Positions 28,001-36,295 of a stretch of DNA of 64,000 bases are shown here, piece by piece (position 1 is the stretch's first letter; the number at the start of each line of letters is the position of its first letter). Source of the DNA: CAYMAX01 sp964388595 (lineage in GTDB: Bacteria; Bacteroidota; Bacteroidia; Bacteroidales; UBA932); NCBI GenBank assembly GCA_964388595.1, contig CAYMAX010000002.1, positions 1-64,000 of the forward strand, written 5' to 3'. The notes beneath the pieces are model-generated. The model did not search any database. It was given only the letters and a program-made list of their open reading frames with translations, and had not been told where the DNA came from. The translations under genes and the position numbers were made by a program.

Positions 28001-28129
28001 GACAGCAGCCTTGGCATACTTTTCAGCTTTATTTTCCTGAATCTTGGTGACTGCCGTAAATGATAACTGATACAGACAGGCAAGTCCAATCAAAATTGCC
28101 ACAAATCTAATGGCTCCTTTACTTTGCAT
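25076..28129 (-). CDS. secDF: Protein translocase subunit SecDF (fused)
   Basis: SecDF uses the proton gradient to pull exported proteins through SecYEG. The 1017-residue chain is the fused form common in Bacteroidota. The SecD half has a first helix at residues 5-25, the segment NLGLDLKGGMNVMLQVELRD (about residues 100-119), a large periplasmic region, and helices carrying LTLGMAVDANVIIYERIKEE. The SecF half begins near residue 690 and has YGVDFTGGRTYVVRF and the helix segment IIGYSINDTVVIFDRIRE. The periplasmic P1 domain is longer than in E. coli. The gene is monocistronic, with its own promoter and a strong terminator. Confidence 0.97.
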   Translation of the reverse strand: MQSKGAIRFVAILIGLACLYQLSFTAVTKIQENKAEKYAKAAVAAEQQLPSFANVSDLDKAFYLDSLEKDRNRYYIDSISSEKVYFSYTFKDVKEKELNLGLDLKGGMNVMLQVELRDLVKALADNNTSPLFEQALNLAKSRENESRSDFITLFAQAWDEVAPGQNLSQIFGTYEMREKITAKSTNEEVIKVIRTEAESAISNSFNVLRNRIDRFGVTSPNIQRIGNTGRILVELPGVKEPERVRKLLQGTASLEFWTTYENPEVFNYLQEADNVIKEIVSIDNASTASAKNTGADVKKREESDDLLAQVTSGEDSLSVDQLNYAKNHPLFSILNPSSYNGQLMQGPCIGIAHYKDTAKINQYLSLPQVKALFPADLVPMWSVKPSSQAGGESYYELIAIKVNTKDGKAPLDGGAVTDARMSYANQGGSPEVDMTMNSEGARIWSRLTADNVGKSIAIVLDGMVYSYPRVNQEITGGRSNITGHFTIEEAEDLANVLKSGKLPAPATIVQEQVVGPSLGSESIHAGMVSFIIAFCLVLVYMFIFYKGAGLTADIALLCNVLFLFGALVSFGAVLTLPGIAGIVLTLGMAVDANVIIYERIKEELKAGKALRLAIHDGYKNAYSAIIDGNLTSIITGIVLFIFGSGPVQGFATTLVVGLITSMLTSIFITRLIFESRLAHNKKISFSHKFTENFMQNTHYDFVKVRKIAYIVSGVIMIGCIVSIFTKGFTYGVDFTGGRTYVVRFDTDVTTEQVRAATMAEFGESVEVKQFGGNSQMKITTKYLINDNSTQSDGIVDGKLYNALKDFFKTPLTLEEFTSTLDNPNGIISSDKVGPTIANDMRRDALIAVGIALIAIFIYIAFRFKGWTWGAGGVLSLVHDALITVGFFSIFSGILPFSLDVDQTFIAAVLTIIGYSINDTVVIFDRIREYKTLYPKHELKQKINEALNSTLSRTINTSGTTLVVMLAIAIFGGEVIRGLAVALIVGIIVGTYSTVFIGTPIMYDLNVRKAKKLAAKSK

Positions 28130-28150
28130 AATGATTTTAAATTAGGGGTA

Positions 28151-28158
28151 CAAAAGTA
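28151..28158 (-). promoter_or_regulatory. -7 element for secDF
   Basis: The minus strand reads TACTTTTG, 21 bp before the ATG. It forms a perfect 11-bp inverted repeat (28151-28161) with the opposite element at 28186-28196. Confidence 0.65.
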
Positions 28159-28188
28159 CTATTTTTTTCTAATATATAAAGTATTTAG

Positions 28189-28196
28189 TACTTTTG
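28189..28196 (+). promoter_or_regulatory. -7 element for the PD40/SPOR-like gene
   Basis: TACTTTTG matches TAnnTTTG and ends 22 bp before the ATG at 28219. Confidence 0.6.
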
Positions 28197-28218
28197 TTAG
28201 CTAAATTTTGACAATTAT

Positions 28219-30072
28219 ATGATGTTCTATTATAAGCGAGCCCTTTTCTCCCTCATTGTTTTTTTACTCACTGCCACCCTCCTTTCCGGTCAGAATTCAA
28301 AACAGCTTTCTTTGGCCGACTCTCTTCATAACACATATCACTTCCAAGAAGCAATTGACCTATATCAATCCATCCTTGACAACACTACAGATTCGCTTCT
28401 GCATATCTCCATTCAGGAAAAAATGGTCGAATGTGAAAACGGCATCAATCTCCTCAAATATACCTCTTCCATCAGCGTCACTGACAAAAAGGTATTTTCC
28501 ATAAAAGATTTTTACTTATATCTCCCCGATTTTAGTGACAGGACATGGATTCCCATCCCCAATGTCCTCGTTTCAGAGTTGTCAAACGCCTATTACTCAG
28601 CTGCATGTTTCCCATTTGATGCTACCGAATTGTACTTTTCGGCTCCGGACAATTCAGGTTCGTGGAACATCTACTATACTGAACTGATAGGAGGCAATCT
28701 CTGGAGCCAACCAAGACTCCTCAGCGAAGCTCTCACATCTGCGGGAGATGAAATATTTCCGGTGTTAAGCAGTAACGGAAAAGAACTCTATTTCGCTTCC
28801 AATGGTCATTTCGGTATGGGAGGCTTTGATTTATACGTAAGTAGATGGGACGATGAGACAGAAGAATGGGGCACCCCTGAAAATTTGGGATTCCCGTATT
28901 CTTCCACGGGTGATGATATTTTTATTATGAACACCTCAGACGGACAGCATACCATCATCGCCTCCAATAGAGGTATATCCAAAGATTCAGTAGCCCTTTA
29001 CGTCATTGACTATGTCCCCACCCCCATCAAACAGTCTTTGGATGAAATCGCTGCTGTTCAGAAAGAGGCTCTCTTATTGCCTGATTATCACAAAGAAAAA
29101 GAGAACTCGAAGCTGCCTGTCTCCTCACAAATTGAAGATGACAGCATGAAACAATATTCTCAGTTGGTAAACAATATGAGAAAGACGCAAGCAAAATTTA
29201 ATACCAATCTCGAACAGCTGAAAGAGAAAAGGAGCGTTTATGATAACACAACCAATGAAGGGGACCGGGAGTTTTTAAGCGACATCATAAAAGAACTCGA
29301 GACAGAGTCGGTATCTATCAAAAAAGCATTGGATGAAGCAGCGGCTCAGGTGCGAAGCGCTGAGATGAAATTCCTCTCCAACGGCATTATTCCACCGTTG
29401 CCCCAAGACTATTCCACAACTTCCTCCACTCATTCAGAAAAAAAGAACTATGTATTTACCAAGTTGGCGACAGGAGAATCTCCCGGAATTATCATTCAAA
29501 AACCAAAGCCTCAATTTGATTATTCTTTCAAGATACTCCCCGAAGCCCAATTCGCAGAAAACAACACTTTGCCTCAAGGAATTGTGTATCAGATACAAAT
29601 CTCTGTTCAATCTTCCAAAGCCACTATTAAAAGTTTAAAAGGATTAAGCCCTGTGTTTGAAAGATTGCTCCCTTCTAAAAAATATCTCTATACGGTAGGA
29701 TTATTCTATACTCATGCCGAAGCACTTTCCTGCCTCAATCAAGTCAGAAAGAGAGGCTTTCCAAAAGCATTCATTGTGGCTTTCAAGGACAACAACAGTA
29801 TCAATGTCAAGGATGCTCGTAAGCTTGAGAAAAGCAATGCCGCCGACAATTCCTATCAGGTGATGTTAAAAAATTATCCCTCCGGAATCCCATCTGGGAT
29901 AATATCAGCCATCAAACAAAGCTGCGATAAGGATATTGCCAAATCTGTAATCGAAGGAAAGAATGTCTATATAGTAGGACCTTTTGCCAAAAAAGACGAT
30001 GCCGACTATCTGGTGAAAATATTATCGGGATTGGGAGTAGAAGGGATTAGTGTCGAACTCATCAAAAGGTAA
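28219..30072 (+). CDS. Exported protein with PD40 propeller repeats, coiled coil and SPOR-like repeats
   Basis: The 617-residue product has a signal peptide ending near LLSGQ (residue 25). A TPR-like helical stretch follows (residues 30-75). WD40-like PD40 repeats come next, for example NGKELYFASNGHFGMGGFDL near residues 189-208. A charged coiled coil spans about residues 310-385. The C-terminus has two SPOR-like units, near residues 455-530 (YQIQISVQS ... VGLFYTHAEALSCLNQVRKRG) and 550-617 (YQVMLKNY ... VGPFAKKDDADYLVKILSGLG). SPOR domains bind denuded peptidoglycan, so a periplasmic cell-wall or OmpA-like role is inferred. ATG 28219 and ATG 28222 are both possible starts. Confidence 0.65.
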   Translation: MMFYYKRALFSLIVFLLTATLLSGQNSKQLSLADSLHNTYHFQEAIDLYQSILDNTTDSLLHISIQEKMVECENGINLLKYTSSISVTDKKVFSIKDFYLYLPDFSDRTWIPIPNVLVSELSNAYYSAACFPFDATELYFSAPDNSGSWNIYYTELIGGNLWSQPRLLSEALTSAGDEIFPVLSSNGKELYFASNGHFGMGGFDLYVSRWDDETEEWGTPENLGFPYSSTGDDIFIMNTSDGQHTIIASNRGISKDSVALYVIDYVPTPIKQSLDEIAAVQKEALLLPDYHKEKENSKLPVSSQIEDDSMKQYSQLVNNMRKTQAKFNTNLEQLKEKRSVYDNTTNEGDREFLSDIIKELETESVSIKKALDEAAAQVRSAEMKFLSNGIIPPLPQDYSTTSSTHSEKKNYVFTKLATGESPGIIIQKPKPQFDYSFKILPEAQFAENNTLPQGIVYQIQISVQSSKATIKSLKGLSPVFERLLPSKKYLYTVGLFYTHAEALSCLNQVRKRGFPKAFIVAFKDNNSINVKDARKLEKSNAADNSYQVMLKNYPSGIPSGIISAIKQSCDKDIAKSVIEGKNVYIVGPFAKKDDADYLVKILSGLGVEGISVELIKR

Positions 30073-30085
30073 TCTCAATCTTTTT

Positions 30086-30116
30086 TTTGCTGATTGGGTT
30101 TTCTATCGTACATTTG
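30086..30116 (+). promoter_or_regulatory. Promoter of tRNA-Ser
   Basis: TTTG at 30086-30089, a 19-base gap and TACATTTG at 30109-30116 form a full Bacteroidota promoter, 10 bp before the tRNA. Confidence 0.85.
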
Positions 30117-30126
30117 CATCCCTCAC

Positions 30127-30213
30127 GGAGAGGTGAGTGAGTGGCTGAAACTAGCAGTTTGCTAAACTGCCGAACTGGTAACGGTTCCGGGGGTTCGAAT
30201 CCCCCCCTCTCCG
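30127..30213 (+). tRNA. tRNA-Ser (anticodon GCT)
   Basis: The 87-base class II tRNA has acceptor GGAGAGG paired with CCTCTCC, discriminator G and an encoded CCA at 30214-30216. The anticodon stem-loop is GCAGT-TTGCTAA-ACTGC, anticodon GCT. A long variable arm is present. Confidence 0.96.
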
Positions 30214-30222
30214 CCAAATGTC

Positions 30223-30251
30223 AAAAGGCAGCTGTTGTGGCTGTCTTTTTT
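30223..30251 (+). terminator. Intrinsic terminator of tRNA-Ser
   Basis: An 8-bp stem (AAGGCAGC with GCTGTCTT, one G-U pair) is followed by a T run, 10 bp after the tRNA end. Confidence 0.8.
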
Positions 30252-30263
30252 CTTTCAATTGTG

Positions 30264-30596
30264 TTAGTAATTCGTCTTAGCAAGCCATGTTTTCACTGCA
30301 CTTTGTGCATCTTTAGGCTCTTTTTGAGCAACTGTCCCTTTAATGGCCAGCCCCTTTAATATGGTTGAACCTTCACAAGACTTGCCAAGAGACTGTTCTG
30401 TGGAAGAAAAACCACTTCCTTCGTGAGTACAGAATGGAATAACTGTCTTCCCATTCCAATCATGCTTTTCGATAAAAGTATAGACAGCCATAGGCATTTC
30501 CCCCCACCAGTTAGGGTAACCTATGAAGATAACATCATAATCTTCAATCTTAATATCATCTTTCAACTCAGGTCTGAAAGATGATTCTTTTTTTTT
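30264..30596 (-). pseudogene. Flavodoxin, C-terminal half only
   Basis: The recognisable part is the second half of a long-type flavodoxin: SFRPELKDD, then DYDVIFIGYPNWWGEMP and the later WNGKTVIPFCTHEGSGF, ending with VKTWLAKTNY. The homology begins with a KKKESSFRPEL reading at about 30596, upstream of any ATG. The only near start is a TTG at 30566. The N-terminal FMN phosphate loop (of the form AYFSxSGNT) is absent; upstream sequence belongs to the WG-repeat gene in another frame. The breakpoint coincides with a nine-T tract at 30588-30596. I treat it as a truncated remnant that cannot bind FMN normally. Confidence 0.8.
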
Positions 30597-30610
30597 ATAT
30601 TTTACTGATA

Positions 30611-32287
30611 CTAATGTACAATATCTGACTTTGATTTGTCGTTGTTCAATTTTGGCTCAAGGCATACAGTTGTGCAATTATTATCTTTTGTGGCTGGGTG
30701 TTCGTATTTGTATTGAGTGCCGTCTGTACCTGTGAATGTTACGCTGGCTATGGTAAGCACATCGTCAAATATGAAAAATTCAGTCGTTGTTTGAGCCTTT
30801 TGCTGTATCTCGGCAAAATTGTTGCGAAAATCTTCGGCTTTATCTAATGGCACAGGCAATACATAATCATCTGTCAATGGCGTAGCATGATTGATAAATG
30901 TAAATTCGCCATGGTCGGCGTCGTAACCACTCAACACATATACACATTGGGTCTGTTTGTTTGAGAGCACCTTTGTGATAAAATTGCCCAATAGTTTGGT
31001 TAAATTTTTCTCCACATATTCTGTTTGCAACTGTGGATCGTTCTGGCGTGCCTCGAACTCGGCCGTGGTTTCAAACCATCCCTTGGTATTTTCGAGATTA
31101 AGGCTTCTTATATACACGGAAAACATATTTTTCGAAGCCTCTGCAACTACCTCACCAGGAAGAATATCTATGATCGGAATATTCTCAGGCACAAGCCGTT
31201 TGCCGTGCATGAAGCCGTATGCACCCCAATAATCGTTGAGCTTCACGGCAAAGAACGAAGTGAAAATAACGCCGTCTCTCCTTCTTCTTATAAAAGAGTA
31301 GGCATCTATATCCTTCTCTACCAATCCGGCTGTTTGAAGTTTATCTGCCAAAATAGTCTCGATACCTATCTCGTCGTACAGCGGAGGTATAATCTCCTTA
31401 AAGTCGTTGAGATTGAAAACACCACGTTTCTCACCGACGTTTATATAGTAATTTTTCAATCCCCACAACCTCCATAAATTATCGCGTACACCATAACTAT
31501 CATCAGGCAACTCTTCAATCTTGGTATAAGGGTAACTTGCCACCTTGTTGCCCATGCTGTCTATGGCAAAGCAGCCGTCAATTTGTTTGAGCAGAGCAAG
31601 CCGCCTCGAAGTGCCGTCGGGTAGAGGTATCGGTTTGGGCGAGAAATCGGAGATCGGTGAAGAGGCCATAAGCGTATTCAATACCTTCCCGTCGGCATTT
31701 ACAAACTCTATTTTACCCGTTTTAGACGATTTAAAATCCTCAACCACAGCAATGTCTCCCAAAGAGAAATTTATCTCGTCGAAAACTTCTGTGAATAACA
31801 GTTTGCCTTTGCGGTCAAAAAGCCAATAATGGTAATTGTCCTTACTGATTATATTTCCCTTTATGAAAAAATCGGAAGAAGTGATGTCAATGGGTTGAAA
31901 CGAGAATGAGACACCATATTTTTTTTCATACTCGTCGAGAGCAATAATTGTTTCGCCCGTAGATAAACTTATAAGGCGGTAACCTTTGTTCAAATATTTG
32001 ATTAATGCAACATCTCCCTGTTTGGGAATTTTAAGACTAGATATGCCTTTCTTCGGTTTTAACACCCAGTATTTTTCTCCGTTTTTATCACAGATGACAC
32101 CCACTTTGCAGGAAAAGAGATATTTATTAGACCAGTCATAAACGACTTTGTAGGAGGGATTGTCTGAACCATTCCACACATCAGGATATAGGATACGATA
32201 GTCCTCGAATTTCTGTGCAGAGGCGGGCTGCACAAGGCCAATGGTGCATAGTGCACACAATGCCATAAATATTTTAAAATTCTTCAT
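30611..32287 (-). CDS. Exported protein with WG-like repeats, unknown function
   Basis: The 558-residue product has a signal peptide ending in ASAQ (about residue 25). The first 330 residues contain repeated short units of WG/KWG style, such as GVICDKNGEKYWVLKPKKG and RGVFNLNDFKEIIPPLYDEI. The C-terminal part (about 400-558) is soluble with no family I recognise. The start is 2 bp past the stop of the sensor kinase, so the pair is co-transcribed. By eye, its codon choice uses more G and C at third positions (GCC, CTC, CGC, GTC) than its neighbours, which together with the adjacent broken genes hints at transfer. Confidence 0.6.
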   Translation of the reverse strand: MKNFKIFMALCALCTIGLVQPASAQKFEDYRILYPDVWNGSDNPSYKVVYDWSNKYLFSCKVGVICDKNGEKYWVLKPKKGISSLKIPKQGDVALIKYLNKGYRLISLSTGETIIALDEYEKKYGVSFSFQPIDITSSDFFIKGNIISKDNYHYWLFDRKGKLLFTEVFDEINFSLGDIAVVEDFKSSKTGKIEFVNADGKVLNTLMASSPISDFSPKPIPLPDGTSRRLALLKQIDGCFAIDSMGNKVASYPYTKIEELPDDSYGVRDNLWRLWGLKNYYINVGEKRGVFNLNDFKEIIPPLYDEIGIETILADKLQTAGLVEKDIDAYSFIRRRRDGVIFTSFFAVKLNDYWGAYGFMHGKRLVPENIPIIDILPGEVVAEASKNMFSVYIRSLNLENTKGWFETTAEFEARQNDPQLQTEYVEKNLTKLLGNFITKVLSNKQTQCVYVLSGYDADHGEFTFINHATPLTDDYVLPVPLDKAEDFRNNFAEIQQKAQTTTEFFIFDDVLTIASVTFTGTDGTQYKYEHPATKDNNCTTVCLEPKLNNDKSKSDIVH

Positions 32288-32289
32288 TA

Positions 32290-34217
32290 TTATTTGTTAC
32301 GCTTGATAGGCTGAGTCAAGAAGATGCGAGTACCTGTCTGGTATGTCTCGTCAAAGTAAATGTCTCCACCCAATTTCACTGCCAGGTGCTTTGAAATGGC
32401 AAGACCCAGGCCAAAACCCTGATCAAATTCATTGACCTTTTCAAACCTATCGAACAATTTACCTCTCTTTGCAGGATCAATCCCTTTGCCGGTGTCGGTA
32501 ACAGACATCAACACTTTATTTTCTTTCTCAAGAATCTTGACCGATAATTCTATCGTTCCCTCTGTGGTAAATTTAATGGAATTGGTCAGGAAATTGATCA
32601 AAATCTGCAATATTCTTGTCTCATCCGTCCAAATATAAAATTCTTCCACGGGAGGATTAAAAACAAACTGAACCTTCTCTGAATGGGGTAAGGTGGAAAC
32701 GATACCCATTGCCTTTCTGCAAATATTGATAATGTCATATTGCTTGACAGAAAATTTCACATTTCCCGACTCAAGTCTTGAGAGGTCGAGAATATCATTG
32801 ACCAGCTTAAGGAGGTAGGTGGAATTTTTCGAGATTATCTTTTCATATTCTTTCCTCTCCTCTTCAGAAATGGATTCATCGTTGATAAGGGAGACAAATC
32901 CCATAATTGAGTTGAGTGGAGTGCGTATCTCGTGACTCATGTTTGCCCAAAAAGAAGACTTCAGTTTTTCTGATTCCTGCGCTTTTTCTATGGCCGCTGT
33001 CAAATCTTTGTTTTTTTGAACCAAAGCATTTTTAAGAGACTTGTTGGTGTTATACATCTTTAATAAAATCAAGGCAATCAAAACAAGAAGAATGATGGCG
33101 ATGCTCCCTGCTATGACAATCCCTTGATAACGTTTGATTCTATTATCCAAAGGATTAAATATCACAGACCCTTTGGGTAAATAATATTTTTTGACATCAT
33201 ATCTTTTGAGGGCTTCTTCGTTGAAATTGTAATGTTGTTTGGAAAAGATAAAATATGGCTTCTCATATTCAGGAGAATAGTATTTTCTAATCTGTGTATA
33301 AACATCCCCGGGGTCGTATTCGTAATCCGGGAAGTAACCTCCTAAAACATTCTGTGAACTTATGCCTGCCCCTGTGAGAGTAAAAAAAGGAATGGAAGGA
33401 TTGGAGTTGATAATATCATTGATATATGAAGCAAAACGATAAAGACCGCTTTTATCTGTCCGCCAGGTGCCGACCAATACAGCAGAGTTTTTATCAAGAG
33501 ATTCTATTATTTTGACAGCCTGAGCAGTATTCATCTCCCTACTATCTATGTAGATAGGGTGCAACTGTGGATACGAAATCATCGCTTTCTGGGCAAGTGA
33601 TTTTAGAGAAACTCCCCCGTATGTGTTATCTGTTACGATTACAATATTTTGAATATTGGGGAAAACTTTAGAGCCAATTCAATGTTTTGTGCAACATTGT
33701 ATTTGCAAAGTAAACCTCCGAGATCTGCTTGAAAATCAACTGCTGCTGTCATATCTATAGACTTGGGAGCCCATAACGTATCTGCTCTGTATGTGCTGAT
33801 ATCTACTCCATTGACACTGGCATAACAGACAAAAACGGGAACATTTATTCTGAGGTCCGGCAAAGCAACATAAGTGGCCCAAGCCTCTTGACCTAAAAGA
33901 ATAATGGCTTTAAGTGAAGATGTTTTATACTTGTTGATGGTCTCTGTGAAATCTGTAATCCAACGTGGTGAATCAACGATAGATTTGCAGGCAAGTGTTT
34001 CGAGAAAGACATCATAATGCTCTCCATCTGCTTTTACACATTTTTCAAAAGCATTGAAAAAGAATCTAACTCTCTCGGCATCAGGATTGTAAGAAGAAAT
34101 AATGAGAATCATCCCCTTTTGACTGATGTTGTCTGCCACCGGCATTTGAGCTTTAACTGTTAAAGGGAAGAAACCTAACAATATTAAAATCAGAACCTTA
34201 TAAAAATAGCCCTTCAT
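32290..34217 (-). pseudogene. Sensor histidine kinase with ABC-substrate-binding-like sensor, frameshifted
   Basis: Two frames make one kinase. The first (34217-33639) encodes a signal peptide and a periplasmic sensor domain starting ILIISSYNPDAERV. The second (open from about 33680, first ATG 33582, ending 32290) continues the sensor (KVFPNIQNIVIVTDNTYGG), then a membrane helix, the phospho-acceptor box FWANMSHEIRTPLNSI and an ATPase with DTGKGID and GFGLGLAIS. At CTAAAG (33669-33674 region) one base must be re-read to join ALKV. The site is not a canonical slippery heptamer, so a one-base deletion or sequencing error is likelier than programmed shifting. There is no receiver domain and no response regulator nearby. 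Confidence 0.8.
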
Positions 34218-34235
34218 GATTTAAGAATATATCTA

Positions 34236-34243
34236 CAAAAATA
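34236..34243 (-). promoter_or_regulatory. -7 element for the sensor kinase
   Basis: The minus strand reads TATTTTTG, 18 bp before the kinase ATG, with a TTTG 17 bp further upstream. Confidence 0.5.
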
Positions 34244-34250
34244 GCATTTT

Positions 34251-34281
34251 TTTGCAAAATCAAAATAGAACCCTATCTTTG
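34251..34281 (+). promoter_or_regulatory. Promoter of tRNA-Pro
   Basis: TTTG at 34251-34254, a 19-base gap and TATCTTTG at 34274-34281 form a consensus Bacteroidota promoter. The spacing is the same as for tRNA-Ser. Confidence 0.85.
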
Positions 34282-34306
34282 CAACCCTTTATCGTCAAAG
34301 TTCTTT

Positions 34307-34380
34307 CGGGGTGTGGCGCAGTTGGCTAGCGCACCTGCTTTGGGAGCAGGGGGTCCCCCGTTCGAGTCGGGGTACCCCGA
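34307..34380 (+). tRNA. tRNA-Pro (anticodon TGG)
   Basis: The 74-base cloverleaf has acceptor CGGGGTG paired with TACCCCG and discriminator A. The anticodon stem-loop is CCTGC-TTTGGGA-GCAGG, anticodon TGG. The T arm is CCCCG-TTCGAGT-CGGGG. CCA is not encoded. A short T run follows at once and may end transcription. Confidence 0.96.
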
Positions 34381-34390
34381 CTTTTTATAT

Positions 34391-36295
34391 CTAATCTTTC
34401 ATAAGCACCGGCGGTGCAAGAGGAATAAAATTCTCTGGATCAAATAATAACATCATCGCCATTTGTGCACTTGACGGACTCTTTTGAGTATCGTTTTGTA
34501 TAAACTTCTCTATGGTGAAGCCTTCACCTGAAACAGTCAATATACGCTTCACTATCTGAAGCCTTTGTGCTGCGCTGTAGTAATGCATATTATTTATCAT
34601 ACAACTGGTGACTTCTGATCTCCACACGCCAAGGGAATAATAACAACCCCCCTGAGGATTGGTTATTCTTTCGTAGCCTGATTTTCCTATCAGACCGGCC
34701 CACGGCATATCAGCTTCTACATTTGTAATTGATACATTCAACATCCCTCCGCCAGCTTGCCACTCCCTGATACTTTGTTTGGACCAATCACCAGTCTCAG
34801 GAATGGTATAGCCATCATAATTGATATATTCATCACACAGTCTTCCAAAACCATGACCACCACACTCGTGCATAACAATACTTTGATAATCTGCGAAAAT
34901 ACCTGAATAAGACTTGGTGGAAAGTGGAGCTATGCCGATAGAACGTCCGGAAGGCCACATCCAGCAAGTCCCTGCATAAATATCTTCGTTAGAAATAAGA
35001 ATAATGCTTGTGTTTTCAAGATCTGAATCATTAAGACTCATCTTTGTTTTTACCCAATTGAAAACAGCATCATAATTGCAAGAAATGGATGTACTACCTG
35101 TATTATCTGCTTTAGTAACTTTAAACTTAGTATTTCTACTTTGAGTACCAGTAATGGTCATCCCTCTTTCTGAAGAAAAGGCTGCAATGAAATAGATATC
35201 GAAATACTCTTTGTATGTTTTATAAGGTTCTATGGAAAACAATCCTGTTATCCCTTTTTCTGCAACTTTTTGAAAATTACCATTATATGCAAAATCATCT
35301 TTTATGAATCCATCACCCACTACTATCAACTTCACAGGTGTGGATTTACTGCTTTTAATATAACGCCATACCTCCCCATCTTCCCAAGATGTTTTGGCAG
35401 AAGTCGTGAAAGAGAAAACATCAGATTCTACTTTGGAATTTTCCCTGCCATTATTGTCGTCAGCTATTATCTTCCAATAATATTTGGTGGTTGACTGTAG
35501 ATTGTTTTCAATTTTATATGTGGAATCGGTAACTATAGCTGTGGTCCAATCTGTATTATTCAAACTATAACAAACAGTATAAGACAATTCATCTCCATCA
35601 GGATCTGAACAACTCCAGGAGAGTGTGGGTGCTACAGGTACGCCGGTAGCATTGTCTGCCGGTGATTTAAGAACAGGTTTCCTGGGCCCCTGATTGTCAA
35701 TCGGAGCAAGCACCAAAACTTCTGAACTGATGAAGCTTCCTGTGCGAAAAGAGATGCATCCTGATTGTTTTCTTCTGCTCGTACTTGCTGCGATAGTCAC
35801 AGAGATGGTAGCATTACCGGTCCCTGTCTTTGGTGAATAAGAGGTAATCCAATCGTACTGACCATCTGTAAAAGTTTCCCACTTGGCATTGGAAGAGACT
35901 TCAAAAGTGGCAGTACCACCAGCTCTAGTCATAAAGATGGTATCAGGTTTAAAAGTGGTTGATACTGTTTTCTGAGAGACAGGTATAGCTAAAGCGACAT
36001 CTCCTTTCTTGCCACCGGTAATAGCGAGAGAAGATGTCCTCTCACTTCCGAAAGAATTGATGGTAGGTGTTATCATAATGGTGGCACTCCCGCTTCCGGT
36101 AGTGGGGGTAATAGAGTACCAGGTATCATTATGAGTGATGGTCCACGTCGTATTGGAAACAATGCCAAGTTCGAATGGTGTCTGTGTATTATCCAATACT
36201 ATGTTATCGGTGGATGCTTCTATGCTGTCTTTTTGACAAGATGAGATAATGCATAGAAAAATAAAAATTAAAGATAAAAAGGAAAAACGTCTCAT
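34391..36295 (-). CDS. BACON-domain lipoprotein with M64-like (IgA peptidase) metallopeptidase domain
   Basis: The 634-residue product has a lipobox ending SSC (Cys20). Two BACON-like beta domains follow (about 25-110 and 115-200), then an Fn3-like domain with SPADNATGVPVAPTLSW (about 212-300). The peptidase region has VVGDGFIKDDF near residue 325 and H476-E-C-G-G-H481-GFGRLCDEY. M64 peptidases use a HExxH...DEY signature; here the two His are one residue further apart. I believe this H-E-x-G-G-H form is common in Bacteroides relatives, but cannot check. It is a surface or periplasmic lipoprotein likely to act on glycoproteins. It overlaps glyS by 4 bp. Confidence 0.8.
   Translation of the reverse strand: MRRFSFLSLIFIFLCIISSCQKDSIEASTDNIVLDNTQTPFELGIVSNTTWTITHNDTWYSITPTTGSGSATIMITPTINSFGSERTSSLAITGGKKGDVALAIPVSQKTVSTTFKPDTIFMTRAGGTATFEVSSNAKWETFTDGQYDWITSYSPKTGTGNATISVTIAASTSRRKQSGCISFRTGSFISSEVLVLAPIDNQGPRKPVLKSPADNATGVPVAPTLSWSCSDPDGDELSYTVCYSLNNTDWTTAIVTDSTYKIENNLQSTTKYYWKIIADDNNGRENSKVESDVFSFTTSAKTSWEDGEVWRYIKSSKSTPVKLIVVGDGFIKDDFAYNGNFQKVAEKGITGLFSIEPYKTYKEYFDIYFIAAFSSERGMTITGTQSRNTKFKVTKADNTGSTSISCNYDAVFNWVKTKMSLNDSDLENTSIILISNEDIYAGTCWMWPSGRSIGIAPLSTKSYSGIFADYQSIVMHECGGHGFGRLCDEYINYDGYTIPETGDWSKQSIREWQAGGGMLNVSITNVEADMPWAGLIGKSGYERITNPQGGCYYSLGVWRSEVTSCMINNMHYYSAAQRLQIVKRILTVSGEGFTIEKFIQNDTQKSPSSAQMAMMLLFDPENFIPLAPPVLMKD

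Noticed and set aside
31025..31477. 150-residue frame opposite the WG-repeat-like gene
   Set aside because: Composition typical of a reverse-strand shadow; no promoter or recognisable domain.
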